From: Quercus robur
Taxonomy: Eukaryota; Streptophyta; Magnoliopsida; Fagales; Fagaceae
NCBI RefSeq assembly: GCF_932294415.1
Contig: NC_065535.1
Location: 93,450,862-93,514,861, forward strand
Direction: 5' to 3'
DNA: 64,000 nt
The notes beneath the pieces are model-generated. The model was not told the origin of the DNA, made no database searches, and saw only the letters and a program-made list of their open reading frames with translations. The translations under genes and the position numbers were made by a program. Shown here one piece after another: positions 37,346-50,217 of the stretch (its first letter is position 1; each line of letters begins with the position of its first letter).

Positions 37346-40300
37346 GATAATCAAATTATCAATAGTTGAAACATATTATTGTGTTCCATCACTTAAATTG
37401 GACAATCATTCCAAGAATCTAGTCTAAGAGTAATGCTACAACTATTAATTATTTTATAACATTTTTACAAATTATTATTTTTATCTAGACTCATTATTAA
37501 TCTTACTTTTTTATTTATTAATAATTACTTACCCGATTACTGTCTATAAATTTTTTTTTGGGTAATAAATCTTATAATGGCATACATTAAACTATCCATT
37601 TTTAGAAATATTTTCTCCGAATATTGAAAAAACTGTGAATACTTTTCAATTTTTAAAAAAATATTTCAAAAAATAATTAATTATTCTGTGTCCTACCTAA
37701 GGGCGCATTAGCAAAATCCATTTTGTATTTCTAGAGTACTTTTCTCTCCATATTTCACATGTGATTTGGCATTTTCTATTTATTACGAGTTATGACGTCG
37801 TCCTTCCCAATTATTGGGAATGTAAAGCAGAATGAAACACGTGTTACCTTGGATTTTGGTAGAGGTTCACGTTCAATTAATGTTTGTGAAAAGTCTAGGG
37901 AGTAGGGACACAAGTAACTTGTGTGTGACTTTTGATTGAAATTTTTTGTCACAGCTCGGATTTCACCGGTAATTCTTGGTGTTTCACGTTTTCACATTCG
38001 GTTGGGAGGATCAAAAAATAAGAAAAAGAAAATATTTAATTTTTACTTATGTATGTTTTGTTGGGATAAATAAATTCAAGAATAAATTTTTTTTTATTTG
38101 ATTGAAAAAAAATTAGATAATAAAAAAAATATTTGTATAAATTTATTCTCATGCACCTATTATATAAAAAAATTTAGTAGTTTATAGAAAAAACCCTAAA
38201 TTTAGGAAAAAATAACTAAACACTAACATTGAAATATTAAAAAAGAAAAGAAAAGAAAAAAGAAACTAATGTGGAGAGAGGAGAGATAGATAGTAAATGA
38301 GTAATTTTCCATCTAAGCCTCTCTTTCTTCCCCCATTTTCTTCCCAATGGGCCCCACCAAAATCACCCCCAAACTAAATAAGGGCACTATTCAAAATCCC
38401 CCCCCCCCCCTCCCCCCTTTTTTTTCCTTCCTCATTTTCCATCCCCTCAATCAAATGGGACCTTAGGATAGATCTTACTACTTAAATTTACAGTGGAATT
38501 CATCATCAATGTGAGAAAATGAAACATCACATCACTGTACTCTAAAAGTATTGTAAATAGTGAAGAAAAATTAGTAAGTTTATATGAAAGTGATTATTCA
38601 TCACTTGTAACCGATGACTATAATAAGTTGTGCTAAAATTTATTGGAGGAAGTTTGACAAAAAAGAAAAAAAAGGAAGAATGTATATTTGCCTTTATATC
38701 CCTCGTAAACTAGTGTTAGAGGTACTGCAGGATTTATGGGACATTTGATTTATTTATTTTAAAAATAGAAGGCATAATACTTTATCATTATTTATTTATT
38801 TTTGTGTTGAGTTACCACCAAATTCACTTAAATTTACTACCATTCTTGTATGAAATCTTGCACATATGAGATGCTTATACATATCATATGTATTTATATA
38901 GAAAAATATTTTCTTTTATTTAAAAAAGAAATATTTTTTTTCTATTATTATGGTTATGAAAATGAGTAATGTTACAGTCACAAATTACAAACTATTTTAC
39001 AATATACTTGATCAGTTTCTTGCCCATTGTTTTTATCTTATCTTCTTAATATAAGATGTGAGAATCCACTTAAAATATTATTTTAAAATTTAAAATAATT
39101 TTTTTTCTTCACATGGCCATTTTCTTGTCCACTTTTATTTAAATAAAATTTAAAAAAATATTATTTTATTATCAATTCTTAAACTTTAACATTCATGTTA
39201 AGTTGACCCTACCGTCTGTTAAGGTCTATAGAATAACACTATTCGTATATGTGATATAATGTCATTAACTAAACTTAACGATAATGGACATTGTCAAAAG
39301 GAGCAATTTGATAGAAATGTTAAAATAATATAAAGACTAAAAATGGTAAAATTAAACATTAAAAAAAAAAAAAATGACAATCCTTGCAGTTAGATTCTGT
39401 CCCAGTGTTTAGTATAATTTGGTAGACAGACACTTCTTTTTTTGGTAAATGTGGTAGAGAGGTACTTCAGTACTATAAAAAATCACCTGAAAATAATGAG
39501 TCTCCTGGATAAGGGTATATATGGTCCCTAGGGCTAGGACCCCAACACCTAGATTAGAAAGGCACATGGCATGGGGCTAGGATTTCGATTCCTAAAAGAA
39601 TCTGATTGTTTATTCAGTATATCAGTGTGTCGGTTCAGTTCTCCTTCTTAAACTCTACAATTTTCTCCAAGGAAAATAATGATACTATTATTTTTGTCAC
39701 AATTTATTCAAGTGGTAAGTTGTGATAAAAATTGTAATTATAGCATTATTCTTCCTCCAATGCCACCTAAAACATGTGACTCATCAACTGATAGGTTATA
39801 AAATTTTGGAAGTCGACTATGAATTTTCAATATATTAGTATGTGATGATGAATCCATTTATAAAAAAGTAATTAAATTTTATGCTGATGGTCAACTTATT
39901 TTAATCCTATACTTTTTTTTTTTTTTTGGGCTTGGGACAGACTATAAGTAAAATATAGAACACTAATTACGAATCCAGGCAGATATATCAATTGTATTTG
40001 GGCCATACCAGATCCATTCTAGATCCTCATGAATTTTTCCCACCCAAAGAGGAGGAGGAGGGGACACCTATAATTTGTCCCTACCCCGCTTTGTTGCCAT
40101 GTTCATATGGTGGTGGGCGTTGGGTTTTGGACTTTGGTGAATGAGGTGGGTTATATAGGAGATGAGTTTGGCTTTGAAGGAGAATATTGCATGTGACATG
40201 GGGTCAAAATGGCAATGATGGTCTAAAGAGTGATGGTTGTTGATATGGGTATGAGTGGAGTGGGTTTGTCAAGATGGTGAATATTTAAGGGATTTTTTTT

Positions 40301-41398
40301 TTTTTGAGAAATGAATATAGAAGGTTGAGAAAGGGTCTTCAGTTGAGAAATTAGATCACCTACAAACACCTTTTTTTTAAAAAAAAAAAAAAAAAAAAAA
40401 ATCCAAATTTGAAGAAAAAAATTCAAATTTTTTTAAAATTTTATCTATTTACTTTTTCAAATATTCTTTTTAACATATTTTCTATTTTTTTTACCCCATT
40501 TATTATGGTTTCTTCACTATTTCTTTTTTCTTCCCTAACAGTCATATTTTTCAAAAAGTTATGTTTTAGTATAAATAAGGCCATTGCCTCTCTAATTTTC
40601 ATTACCCAATTTTCTCTTTCATTCACATTATTGTCTTTGTCTCTATGGCCAGTAATTACATATGCAATATGTTTCTTATTGTCTTTGTCTCCAATGATGA
40701 TTTTAAGATATATGCACTTCTTGTATGGAAAAAGAATGATGGGAAAGTAAGACAACATCACAATCATGTCATGGTTATGTTCAGGGCCACACATTCATCC
40801 AGTGTGATTTTTTGCAAAGCAATCAATGACTTTTTCTTAACTATTTTGCTGAATAACTGGTGTATCCTTCTAGCTAGTATGTTTCGGAGGAGGTTTCAAA
40901 TAAATCATCCTTTTCTTTGTTCTTTGTATTTCGTTTTACTTTATTCTCCCGATGATTCCTCTCCATACCCTATCTCAATATAAAATCTTAAACTTTAAAA
41001 TGAAAATTCAAGCCATTGGAAAATTGATTAGTTGTAGGACAGAGAAGGTTAAGTTGGAGGACCTCACCATTTGTTCTTGGTTGCAAGTATTTGGATGGCC
41101 AATTATAGGGACAAATTGTAGTGGTATGTAACAATGGACCATATTCCAAGACAAATGCACATGGTGTAAGTTCAAGTTTCATGCTTTATTTGTGTGCATT
41201 GTTCCTTGGTCAGGACATTATTACATTTCAAATCGATCTACCTCAATAAAATCACCCCTCAATCATTATTAGTAAATTATACATAAATTGATAATTCATA
41301 CAGTAACCAAGTTACTTTATTTTCTTCTAACAAGCACACAAGCAACAAACATTGTACAATGGTTGTGCAATCAATCGAGCTCATTTTAGAGAGCCATT
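37346..41398. other. Gene-free DNA downstream of the acyl-activating enzyme gene
   Basis: AT-rich DNA with homopolymers (C run at about 38399-38411, A/T run at 40371-40401). An old poly(T) insertion may lie at about 39420-39478, where degenerate copies of GGTAGA...ACTTC flank TTTTTTTGGTAAAT. Open frames at 40409-40983 have no recognisable domain. The last few hundred bases before 41399 are the 3' flank of the AAE gene. Confidence 0.5.
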
Positions 41399-44300
41399 CT
41401 ACACACCCATGGTCTTGGCCTTCTCTCTAAGAACAAATTTTTGTATCTTGCCAGTTGAATTGACTGGCAAATCCCCAAAAACAACACTATGGGGAACCAT
41501 ATACTTTGGCAATCTCTCCCCACAAAACTCAATAATCTCTTCTGGCACACAATTATCGCACCCCTCCTTCAACTTCACAAATGCACAAGGCTTGTTTGTT
41601 CCCACCACAGCAGCTTCAAACACCTTTGGATGACTTAGCAACACTGCCTCTACTTCAAGTGAGCTTACAATCTCACCCCCACAAATGATCATATCCTTTG
41701 CACGGTCTTTCATTTCTATAAAACCATCTTGATGTCTAATTGCAAGGTCCCCTGTACGGTACCATCCACCCCTAAAAGCTTCTTGAGTTACTTTTGATTT
41801 TTTAAAGTACCCCAACATCATAGTATTGCCTTTAAACATTACCTCACCAATGGTTTTCCCATCATGAGGTATGCTTTTCATAGTACTCGGATCTTTTACA
41901 TCGACCCCATCCATTATAAGGTTGTGAAGCCCTTCAAGACGTTTTGTTTTGGCTTGTTCATCCAAGGTTGAACTATATTGCAACTCGGGTGTACATGGGG
42001 TAACAATGGCTGGGCCAAGAGCCTCTGTCATACCATAGCCATGGCTCACATTGAAGCCTAATTCAATAACCTTGGTCACAACCTGGGGTGGTGGTAATGG
42101 ACCAGCAACAATAATTTCCACTTTGAATGGCAATGACCTCGCAAGAGACTTTGCTAGTATGTTTAAAATGATGGGTGCACCACACAAGTGAGTTACCTGT
42201 CAGAATAATGGTTAAGTAATTAAATTCAAATTTTGTTAACAACTTAAATTTTTGGGACAATAGGTAATTTGTTATTATATCAGAGTTAAATTTTTCTATA
42301 TCCTAACCCTGTCTCTGTTCTACCTTTCATTTAAAAAGTTGGAAATTTCATGTGTTAGTCAATAGTCCCATTTATTAAGGAGGAAATGTTTGAGTAATTT
42401 ATCGTACCTTGTGAACAAGAATTGCATCAAATATAAGTTTTGCCGTTAGAGTACTTCTGAGGCATATATTTGTGCCACCAAGAGCAGCCACTGCCCAAGG
42501 GAAACACCACCCATTGCAGCGGAACATATCAACAGTCCATAAAAACACAAGCTTTTCTCTCACATTGATGCGAAAAATTGTTGCTATTGAATTGAGATAG
42601 GCAGCTCTGTGGCTATATATTGCTCCTTTAGGAATCCCTGTTGAGCCAGAGGTGTAATTCACTGAAATAGGATCACATTCATTTTTGGGTCTAATTATCT
42701 CAAAGTCTGCTTGTCCCATTGCAAGAAGGTCATTGTAGTCCAGGCTACCTGGTGGGGTTGCTTCAACAATTGAGAATGATTTTTTATCACACTCAGCTAT
42801 TAAAACAAGTGGGGGTGGTTTGCCTTCTCTCTCGGAAAGTATGTTTAATGCTCCAAGAACAACTTCAAGGAACTCATAGTATACAAAAATAATTTTGGCC
42901 TCCAATTGTTCCAATAACAAGGCTAACATGGTTGAGTCTAACTTGGTGTTAAGTGCAGAAATAACTGCCCCAGCCATTGGAACGCCAAAATGTAGCTCAT
43001 AGAGTGCTGGAACATTAGGTGCAAAAGCCGCAACCTGCTCACAGAACAAAAACAAAGATGTCTATTAGAGATATTAGAGCCCATTGGATCTAAATCTATC
43101 CTTTGAGGACAAGCAACCTTGTCCAACTGAAACTATAATACGTATTAGCCAATCTATCTTTGAGGGCGACTCTGAAATAGCCATAAACTTCCTCAAGCAG
43201 GGAGATACTCTACAATCTGCTTATGGTCACTTGATAAAAGACAGTCTTGTTCATGTAAACTCTTTACAAAGTTCTATATTCTCTCATATTTATCGGCAAG
43301 GCAACACCGTAGCACATGCCTTAGTTAGGAGAGCAACTTTTTCTTCCCCTCTTTTAATTTGGATGAAGGATGTTCCTTTTGACTGCTTTTCCTTTGTAAC
43401 AATTGATTTATTAGTAGATTAATAATACCTCAATGGTCTTTTTCTCAAAAAAAAAAAAAAAAGTATAGTAAAATCACTTTAATTTGCTCTCTTCTCACAG
43501 TACCCAACCATGGTTGTGCATTCATATTCACATATGAGTAGACTTGGCAAATTGGCTAGTTCTGATCGGGCTAAGTGGGTTCATGTCAAAAACGGGTCAT
43601 CCTGAGTAGGTTGAGTTGATCAAGTTAATTAATTGGGGTATGGGTTGACCTGTATTTTTTCACAAGTAGGAATAATAATACCCAAAATTTTAAGTTTACA
43701 CAATTCATAGTTTACTAATGATATCATCACAATAAATGAATGGAAAAAAAATGTTGTAGACCATAAATTTTTAGGTACAATATATCATCAATATAAATTT
43801 TAAATGTCGTGGACCAATGATAAAACTTAAAATTCATCACCATAATCCAGTAATTGGAACAAAGAAAGCTGAAATTTGTATACTATCTTTAAAAAAAAAA
43901 ACATTTTGTTTTACTTCTATTAAAAATTCAATTCTTTAAAAAAAGGTTCGATACAGGTTGACCCATTTTTCCAATGAGTCGAGTTATTCCCTTTGAATCG
44001 GGTTGAATTAACAGGTTCGGGTCCAATTTTGTTAGGTGTAATAACGAGTACATGCCAAGCTTCTAGAAATTATATAAGGACAAGCAAAAGTTCCGAATGA
44101 TTGGATTATTCAACGCAATACTAGGAACCTCTTAGTGGGGAGAAGCTTAAATATATTGAGTAAAGGTAATTGTGTCATTGTGTTGACATTGATCTTGATG
44201 AAGTCATGTCCGACTTAGTTAAGATTCTTCTCATTTTGACGGGTGCGAATTTAGGTGAAACGCAGGACCACAAGGTCACTCTAATATATTAATCAATGAT

Positions 44301-47300
44301 TGATTTTGTGTCAGAGCAATTTATTCTTAAAATATTGATCATATCGACTTATTCCATAAAGTTTTTGAACGGTTTAGTATATATTACTTTATATCTTATT
44401 TTCCATTAAAGTTTAGCTATGAAATAATACAAATCGAGCATCTTTCAAACTTTTTAATCCTGTATACTAATGATCAAAGTTAATTACTTAAGCAATTCCA
44501 TAGGATTACTTAGGAAAATAAGGACAACAGTCAAATGGACTCAATTTTAAAATTTCAAAAACTAAATTGATATAATTATAGTTCAATTATAAAATTGATA
44601 TACTTAACACATAATTCAAGGACCAAAATCATAATTTATACAGATGCTTTTGAATTTCGATATACATTTATGATGGGAATGAAAAGGAAACTAATCAACG
44701 ATTATAAGATGAACCCATGTTATTTTATTTAAATTTTTTTTTTATGCAAGATATAAATTCTACTCTAACCTAATTTAAGTGTATATTTGTGTAAAACTCC
44801 TTCCTGGAGACTTGAATCCCGGTCTTTGCTCCCATACTCCACAAATACTTATACTTGTGGAGTGACACATGCATGCTATGTTTTTTGTTTTATTTTTTTT
44901 TATCATAGTCTTTTAGTCTTTCACCCCATCTTGACATTTCCTATGCCGTTTGTCAACTAAGTCAATTCATGGAAACCACGTTTCACTCACGTTACTATTG
45001 CTTTTAGCATTCTTTTCTACATCAAAGGCACCCCTTACCATGGTTAGAGACCTTATTGATCGCAACTCCAACATAGGTTTTTGCTTCTTGATTGGTGATT
45101 ATCTCATTTGAGACCATAGTATTAGGACCAACCTAACTGCTGATATTTTTACTAAGTCCCATCCATTAGGGTGCTCTAATGAACTTGGTTCCAAACTCAA
45201 AGTCCTATAGCCCACCTTGAGTTTTCAAGGAATTTTTGGATTATGTTATTCTTAGGCTCAAATTTCGTGGGGCCTAATGTACTTGTACTAATCTATGTTT
45301 ATACTTCTTTACATGTTCCTTGAAAACTGGCTTGAAAAGGGAGAGTGTTCAAGAGTTTATATATACATAATTAAACTCACACTTAATCCATGTGGGATAC
45401 TAGGATCATAACATACTATCATGTTCTGCAGCCGAAATCAATAACAACTCACTCTATTAACATTTACCCTATGATAGTCTTTTCTTATCTTGGTGGCTCT
45501 ACTCACTTATTAGTTATTTTAATCTAGCTTCTAGGAGATTCGATCATAAAGCCACAACTCATTTGATCCTATATTCAATGAGCTACGTTCGATTACTTGA
45601 TGTGGTGTTTGGCTTTGATACCAAATGATACAAACTCATGAGTAAAACTTATATACACATGATTAAGTTTTCACTTAATCTATGTAATACACTAGAATCA
45701 ATCCAAACATTGTATATATATATTATTAATTTTAGACTTTATTTAAACATATGGTCTTCCACTATACATTTTTAAGTCTTTCATAATATAATATACACAT
45801 GCAGTTTAGCATAGAAATAATAAAATGATTTCTGAATGATTTTATATTATTCAATGAGATCCTAGGAATCTTAAATCTGTTTGAATAAGGGAAATTGTCT
45901 CCTTGCGGTGACAAGGATCCTATCCTACGTTAGTAACATGCCTCTCTTATTGAAGGGTACTAATTTACGTGAAACACATGACCACAAGGCCACTCCAATT
46001 AGTAAACGAGTCCAGGAGGGAATCAAAGGACTTCCACTTCTATATAGTCAATTAATATATATATATATATATATATATTGTCAGATTACTATTTTAGTTT
46101 ATGAATGTTGAGTTGGAGAAATTTTTTTTTTTCAATTATTGAATCAACTTAGTCCATGGTGTTTTGAAACCATTTAATATATATAACTTTTGATACCACT
46201 TCCCATCAAAGTTATCAACCAAAGTTATACAAATAATGCTTCTTTTGAACTTTATAATCTCCAATAGTAAGTATCAACTACCGCACTTCTTGGGAGAGTT
46301 GGTACCTCCCCTAGCACAAAATGTTTGAGGGGTCTTAACTCTTATGGGTAGGGGTTCAAATTATTGACAGCTAGGTATTTCTAACTATTAAAAAAAAAAA
46401 AAGAAAGTAAGCATCGAAGTTAACTATAGATTAAATTACTCAATTTGTTAAGGAATTTCCTAGGGTATCCAATGATAATAAGGACAATAGTAACGTTGAC
46501 AATAAAATTTTCTCCCATTGACTTATAAGTACAAGGAATAGAATTTTTAAAATATTAATATAATACGAAAGTATTGAAAGGTGTAACATTAATAAAAAGT
46601 TACATTTGATCTTGTCATTCTATATATAATTATATATACACATACACATAATAATGTGAGTTCTAGTTAACTCAATTAATAAAATATCTTATCGTCTAAG
46701 AAGTGATTTAGAATTTGAGCCCTATATCTACACTTAAAATCAATTGGCATATTAGCTTAATGATAAAGAACAATTATCTTAGAATGGACACCATAGATTA
46801 AATTCTATTATACTTATAAAAGAAAAAAAAAAAAAAAATGAAACACATAACAGTTTCTAAGAAAAATAAGAAATACAATAGTAACAATGACAAGATAATC
46901 TACTCCCATTATTTTTGAAGTATACAAGGGTGGAAGTTTTAAAATATTAATCTAATATGAAGGTTTTGAATGGTGTAACATTAATAAAAAGTTACATATA
47001 TATATATATATATATATATAAAACTTGATTATATATATATATATATATATAGCAACAACAATTATTAAATCTTAGTCCCAAAATTTTGAAGATGGACTAT
47101 AGTCATCAACAGATTAATTAAAGTTGATTATATGTTATGTGATTCAATATCCATTTTCATAAGACTTAAAAAAGTGAAGCAATTGAGGACCAAAGTGTCA
47201 AACTTACAATATCACCACGAGAAATCCCCAGTTGGACCAAAGCAGAAGCAAGCTTGATGCATCGTTCATGTGTTTCTCCCCAAGTAGTTTTCTCAGTACC

Positions 47301-47405
47301 ATAAACCATGAAAACCTCATCACCATACACAATGGCTGCTCTCTCCAAGAAACCTATAGGTGTCAAAGGTACAAAGTTTGCAGAGCATTGAATCGCACCC
47401 TCCAT
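41399..47405 (-). CDS. Acyl-activating enzyme, AAE1/AAE5/AAE11 clade
   Basis: Three exons on the minus strand (47405-47208, 43034-42408, 42196-41399) give 540 aa with GT-AG junctions in frame. It starts [20 protein letters not shown], the clade signature. ANL-superfamily motifs are present: the AMP-binding loop [11 protein letters not shown] (193-203), GYGMTEA (328-334), YRTGDL (421-426), hinge DRAKD (439-443) and the C-terminal catalytic lysine in STGK (Lys525). The family makes acyl-CoA from a carboxylic acid, ATP and CoA. Two oddities: after AAVVG (about 470-474) the usual PD..WGE loop is missing, leaving GTNKPCAF; and the C-terminus TMGV is not a peroxisomal SKL-type signal. The frame is otherwise open, so it may be a divergent functional enzyme or a young pseudogene. 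The substrate is unknown. Confidence 0.88.
42205..42390. repeat. Decayed SINE-like repeat in AAE intron 2
   Basis: It shares ATAATGGTTAAGT and the CATGT...CCCA.TTATTAAG order with the element at 29734-29911. It fills most of the 211-bp intron. Confidence 0.45.
43076..43462 (+). pseudogene. 5'-truncated LINE: RNase H-like C-terminus with poly(A) tail
   Basis: The open frame 43084-43422 (112 aa) has [20 protein letters not shown] and [19 protein letters not shown], the pattern of the RNase H-like domain (RVT_3) at the C-terminus of plant LINE ORF2. Stop, a 20-bp tail TACCTCAATGGTCTTTTTCTC and 16 A follow (43447-43462). Endonuclease and reverse transcriptase are absent, so it is dead on arrival. 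It lies in AAE intron 1, in opposite orientation, about 40 bp from the exon 2 acceptor. Confidence 0.8.
43543..44040. repeat. Degenerate hAT-like or MITE repeat in AAE intron 1
   Basis: ACTTGGCAAATTGG near 43551 and CCAATTTTGTTAGG near 44022 are imperfect inverted ends. GGGTTGACC/GGTTGACCC motifs occur inside. Strongly decayed. Confidence 0.35.
44745..44872 (-). mobile_element. SINE family copy 2 (minus)
   Basis: Poly(A) side ATGCAAGATA..., then CTCTAACCTAATTTAAGTGT, GACTTGAATCCC (B box in reverse) and ACTTGTGGAGTGAC. Same family as 49612-49772. Confidence 0.7.
45040..45470 (+). pseudogene. Ty1/copia 3' remnant: pol C-terminus, polypurine tract and LTR start
   Basis: A broken reading ([21 protein letters not shown]) resembles the end of copia RNase H. 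It is followed by the purine tract GAAAAGGGAGAG and a TGTTCAAGAG start at 45346 that would open a 3' LTR. A second LTR-like piece with GGCTTTGATACCA (reverse of a tRNA-Met primer site) is at about 45611-45720. Both lie in AAE intron 1. Confidence 0.5.
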
Positions 47406-47466
47406 TGATTTATGTCTAACGATAAGGGTCTCCTACAAAATGCAAGATAGTAATATAGGTGATATT

Positions 47467-47584
47467 ACTCTATATATAGAAAGTGAGTTCTGACTCAGCC
47501 ATACACGTACGGATATAAAAATTCAAAAGACAAAATTATAGTGTTCAATGGGAGGAGGTTAAGATAAGGACGGCAGTATATATA
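47467..47584 (-). promoter_or_regulatory. Candidate TATA boxes of the AAE gene
   Basis: On the minus strand TATATATAG-type sequences lie at about 47468-47478 (65 bp before the ATG) and 47576-47584 (175 bp before it). The distal one leaves room for a normal leader. Confidence 0.4.
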
Positions 47585-47599
47585 GTGCTTAATGGATTC

Positions 47600-47986
47600 A
47601 TTCATCAGCAATCATAGACACTTCTTTTGTCATCTTTTGTCAGCATTTGTGACATCTATGAATAGTTTTTGATTCTCGATAAATCTTTACTAACTTTACC
47701 TGCCTTTTACTGAGATAGAATACAATTTTGTTAGAGCACATGAATGTGAACTCCTTGGCCATGTATACACGTGCTGATATTTTTCAGGACTTGCATGCAA
47801 TATTATTGGCTAACTTTAATGGCTTTAATCTCAAAAACATTAAAGGCTTTACTGTAGCATTTAATTTGTTAATAATTATATCATGTATTGGATTGGATAC
47901 ATGTTTGAGGGAGCTAAAAATATTATGTAAACATAAAAGATGAAAATTTTTTCATGAAAAACTTGAACTGCTCAAGATGTTAATAG

Positions 47987-48026
<40 letters not shown>

Positions 48027-50160
48027 TAGAATGTTAACATTTATTGAGAAAAATGCTTTAAAAATTAAACTTGTTATGTTACAATAATTAATCTGAATTA
48101 AAATTAACATATTATCTCGTTGTTTTTCTATATATGCTCGTTATTAGCAAATTATGAGAATATACAAGTCTTCTGTAAGGGAAATATCTAGAGAAACCAC
48201 CATGAATATCCACGTCAATACCAGTCTGATAAATGTTATTGAGCGGCCATTTTGAACATGAAGCTAACTGACATGAATATTTGAAACCAATATCTATGTT
48301 TTTGGTAAGAAACTATCCACAGCCTGTACTTTGGAATTAAATTCTCATGAACTAGAAGACTGCTTGTCTTGTACATGACAAGCTCCATTTTATTAAACTA
48401 TGAAAATACAGCAGAACTAGATGATTATTAAGAAAAGATATGTGGAGCTCGATTAAAAGACTTGTCTTGTACACGTCAAGCTTGATTCATTAAACTTTGA
48501 AAATAGAGAAGAAAGACAAGATTATTAACAAAAGACAGGTAGATTTTGTTTGCTTAATCATCTTTTGCGTCTGTTGCAATTGGAGTAGTAGATTATCTTT
48601 TGTTTGTAGCAGAGTTCCATTTGTGTTTAGCAAACTACTTGTCGTGTTATCATTATATAAAAAAAAAAAAAAAAAAACTACGGTTGTAGATGTTAACAAA
48701 AGGTTTGTTTTCTACCACGAAGTCAGAATCAAAGCCTTTTTTTTTTTTAAGGGAAAAAAAAATCTGAGTATAGTTAAATGGTGAGCTGTTGTGTAGTTTA
48801 CAATGGATTTTCTGTCCTTGGTGAAGTTATTGCTTACAACATGTCAACATGTGGAGAAGGGAATCTTCGAATTCTGACTTTAATCATGTGGGAAATTTTG
48901 TTTGATGTTGAATATAATAGAGGCTGACAAATTTTATTATTGACTTTAATTTCACTTGATGTTTTCTTGAAGAGAATCGATTGTATCTCTCTTAAATTGT
49001 GATTTTGTTCATTAAGTGAGATGCCACACATTAAAATTGGTATTTGAGCCAAGTATGGTTGATTCACAGGTTGAGTAGCCCTACAAACTAAGCTTGATGA
49101 GATGAAAGAGATTTTCTTTCTACTTAATACTTGTCTTGATTAACTTACGTACGAATTGTGTTGCAGCAAGATCTCCTCTATGCCTGGTGTTCATTCTATT
49201 GTTATGTTGACCTAAAATATGTTTTAATATATTTTGAAACCCTAGTTCACAGATTTCTAAGTTACTTGGTCAATGTGCTGTAACTTTTGGAAACTGTATT
49301 CATGAAGCTAGATCAGTCGATTGGAGATGAGTTTTAATGAACCTCGATCGATTGAGGTGCGATCGAGGTAGCAGTCAAGGCAACAAAACCTTCACTTTTT
49401 TGAACAGTTTCTTGTGTTTTCACCATAAATTTTCAATTACGTTCTAGACACTAGAATTTACAACTTAAATACATGAAAAAGAGTTTTGACTACAGAATTG
49501 CCAACACTTAACAAAATACCCTAACATACCCATCCCATTTAATCAGTGGATGGTTTCTTTATGAAACATAAATTACTTCTTAAATCATGCCCAAGTAAAT
49601 GAGACTTCAAACACCACTGCACATTTTTGGTGTGATGGTCACTCTATAAATATAAGTGTTTGTGGGACGTGGGAGGTAAGAGTTGGGGTTCAAGTTTTCA
49701 GGAAGGAGTTTCACATACATATATACTTAGATTATAGTAGAGTAGAATTTCTATCTTGTATTAAAAAAAAAATAGGCTTCAAACAACCTAGAAAATTTTA
49801 AACCCTTCTTTCAATTAAATTTTTTTTTTTTTTTAAACCTTAGGGTTTTGGATATGTTTTATTTAAATATTAAACTTTAAAAATATTTAATTTAAATCTC
49901 AATATTTTGAAAAACTTTTTGTTTAAATTTTTTAGTATTAATTTAATTTTATTTAAACCTTAGAGTCATCATATTATCAAGTCATCATATTATTCACGCA
50001 GAAAAACATAAATATTTACATGAAAAATCTATTTTTTTCTTAAAGGAAAAAATTAAGAAACAAACTCCAAATAAATCCAATATTACAATATCTCTTTTTA
50101 AGTTTATGTCGAATTTAAGATCTACTCCAAATACAATAATATATTCACTCTACGAATTAA
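47600..50160. other. Intergenic DNA without a recognisable gene
   Basis: AT-rich sequence with (TA)n runs (47996-48018) and A runs. A segment at 49310-49380 has repeated CGATCGA/GATCGAGG, a motif common in dispersed plant repeats. No coding region can be supported. Confidence 0.5.
49612..49772 (+). mobile_element. SINE family copy 3 (plus), most complete
   Basis: Order on the plus strand: GTGTGATGGTCACTC, AAATATAAGTGTTTGTGG, GGGGTTCAAGTTTTC (B-box-like), GGAAGGAGTTTCACA, ATCTTGTATT and poly(A). The same order occurs in reverse at 37240-37345, 44745-44872, 51744-51895 and 59935-60085. The GGTTCAAG box and A tail indicate a pol III-derived SINE. Confidence 0.75.
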
Positions 50161-50161
50161 T

Positions 50162-50217
50162 ACAAAAACTTACTTGATTCTCAAAAAAAAAAAAAAAAAA
50201 ACAAAAACTTACTTGAT
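50162..50217 (+). mobile_element. Ultra-short LINE-type insertion, TCTC-poly(A), 17-bp target duplication
   Basis: ACAAAAACTTACTTGAT at 50162-50178 and 50201-50217 flanks TCTC plus 18 A. The end TCTC-poly(A) equals the 3' end of the LINE fragment at 43076-43462. Confidence 0.9.

Larger units (their letters stand above)
44110..46500. repeat. Diverged direct duplication within AAE intron 1
   Basis: Segments at about 44160-44520 and 45900-46300 share ordered blocks, for example GAAACGCAGGACCACAAGG versus GAAACACATGACCACAAGG, then CCATTAAAGTT versus CCATCAAAGTT, then ATACAAAT. A further direct repeat of about 125 bp lies at 46485-46613 and 46873-46998 (GGTGTAACATTAATAAAAAG in both). Confidence 0.65.

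Noticed and set aside
40278-40318. TGAATAT repeats around a T run with GAGAAA
   Set aside because: The left copy is not adjacent to the T run and the repeat is only 7 bp; too weak to count as a target duplication.
42063-43126. Frames shadowing AAE exons in other phases
   Set aside because: Exon 2 and exon 3 with GT-AG sites explain this region fully.
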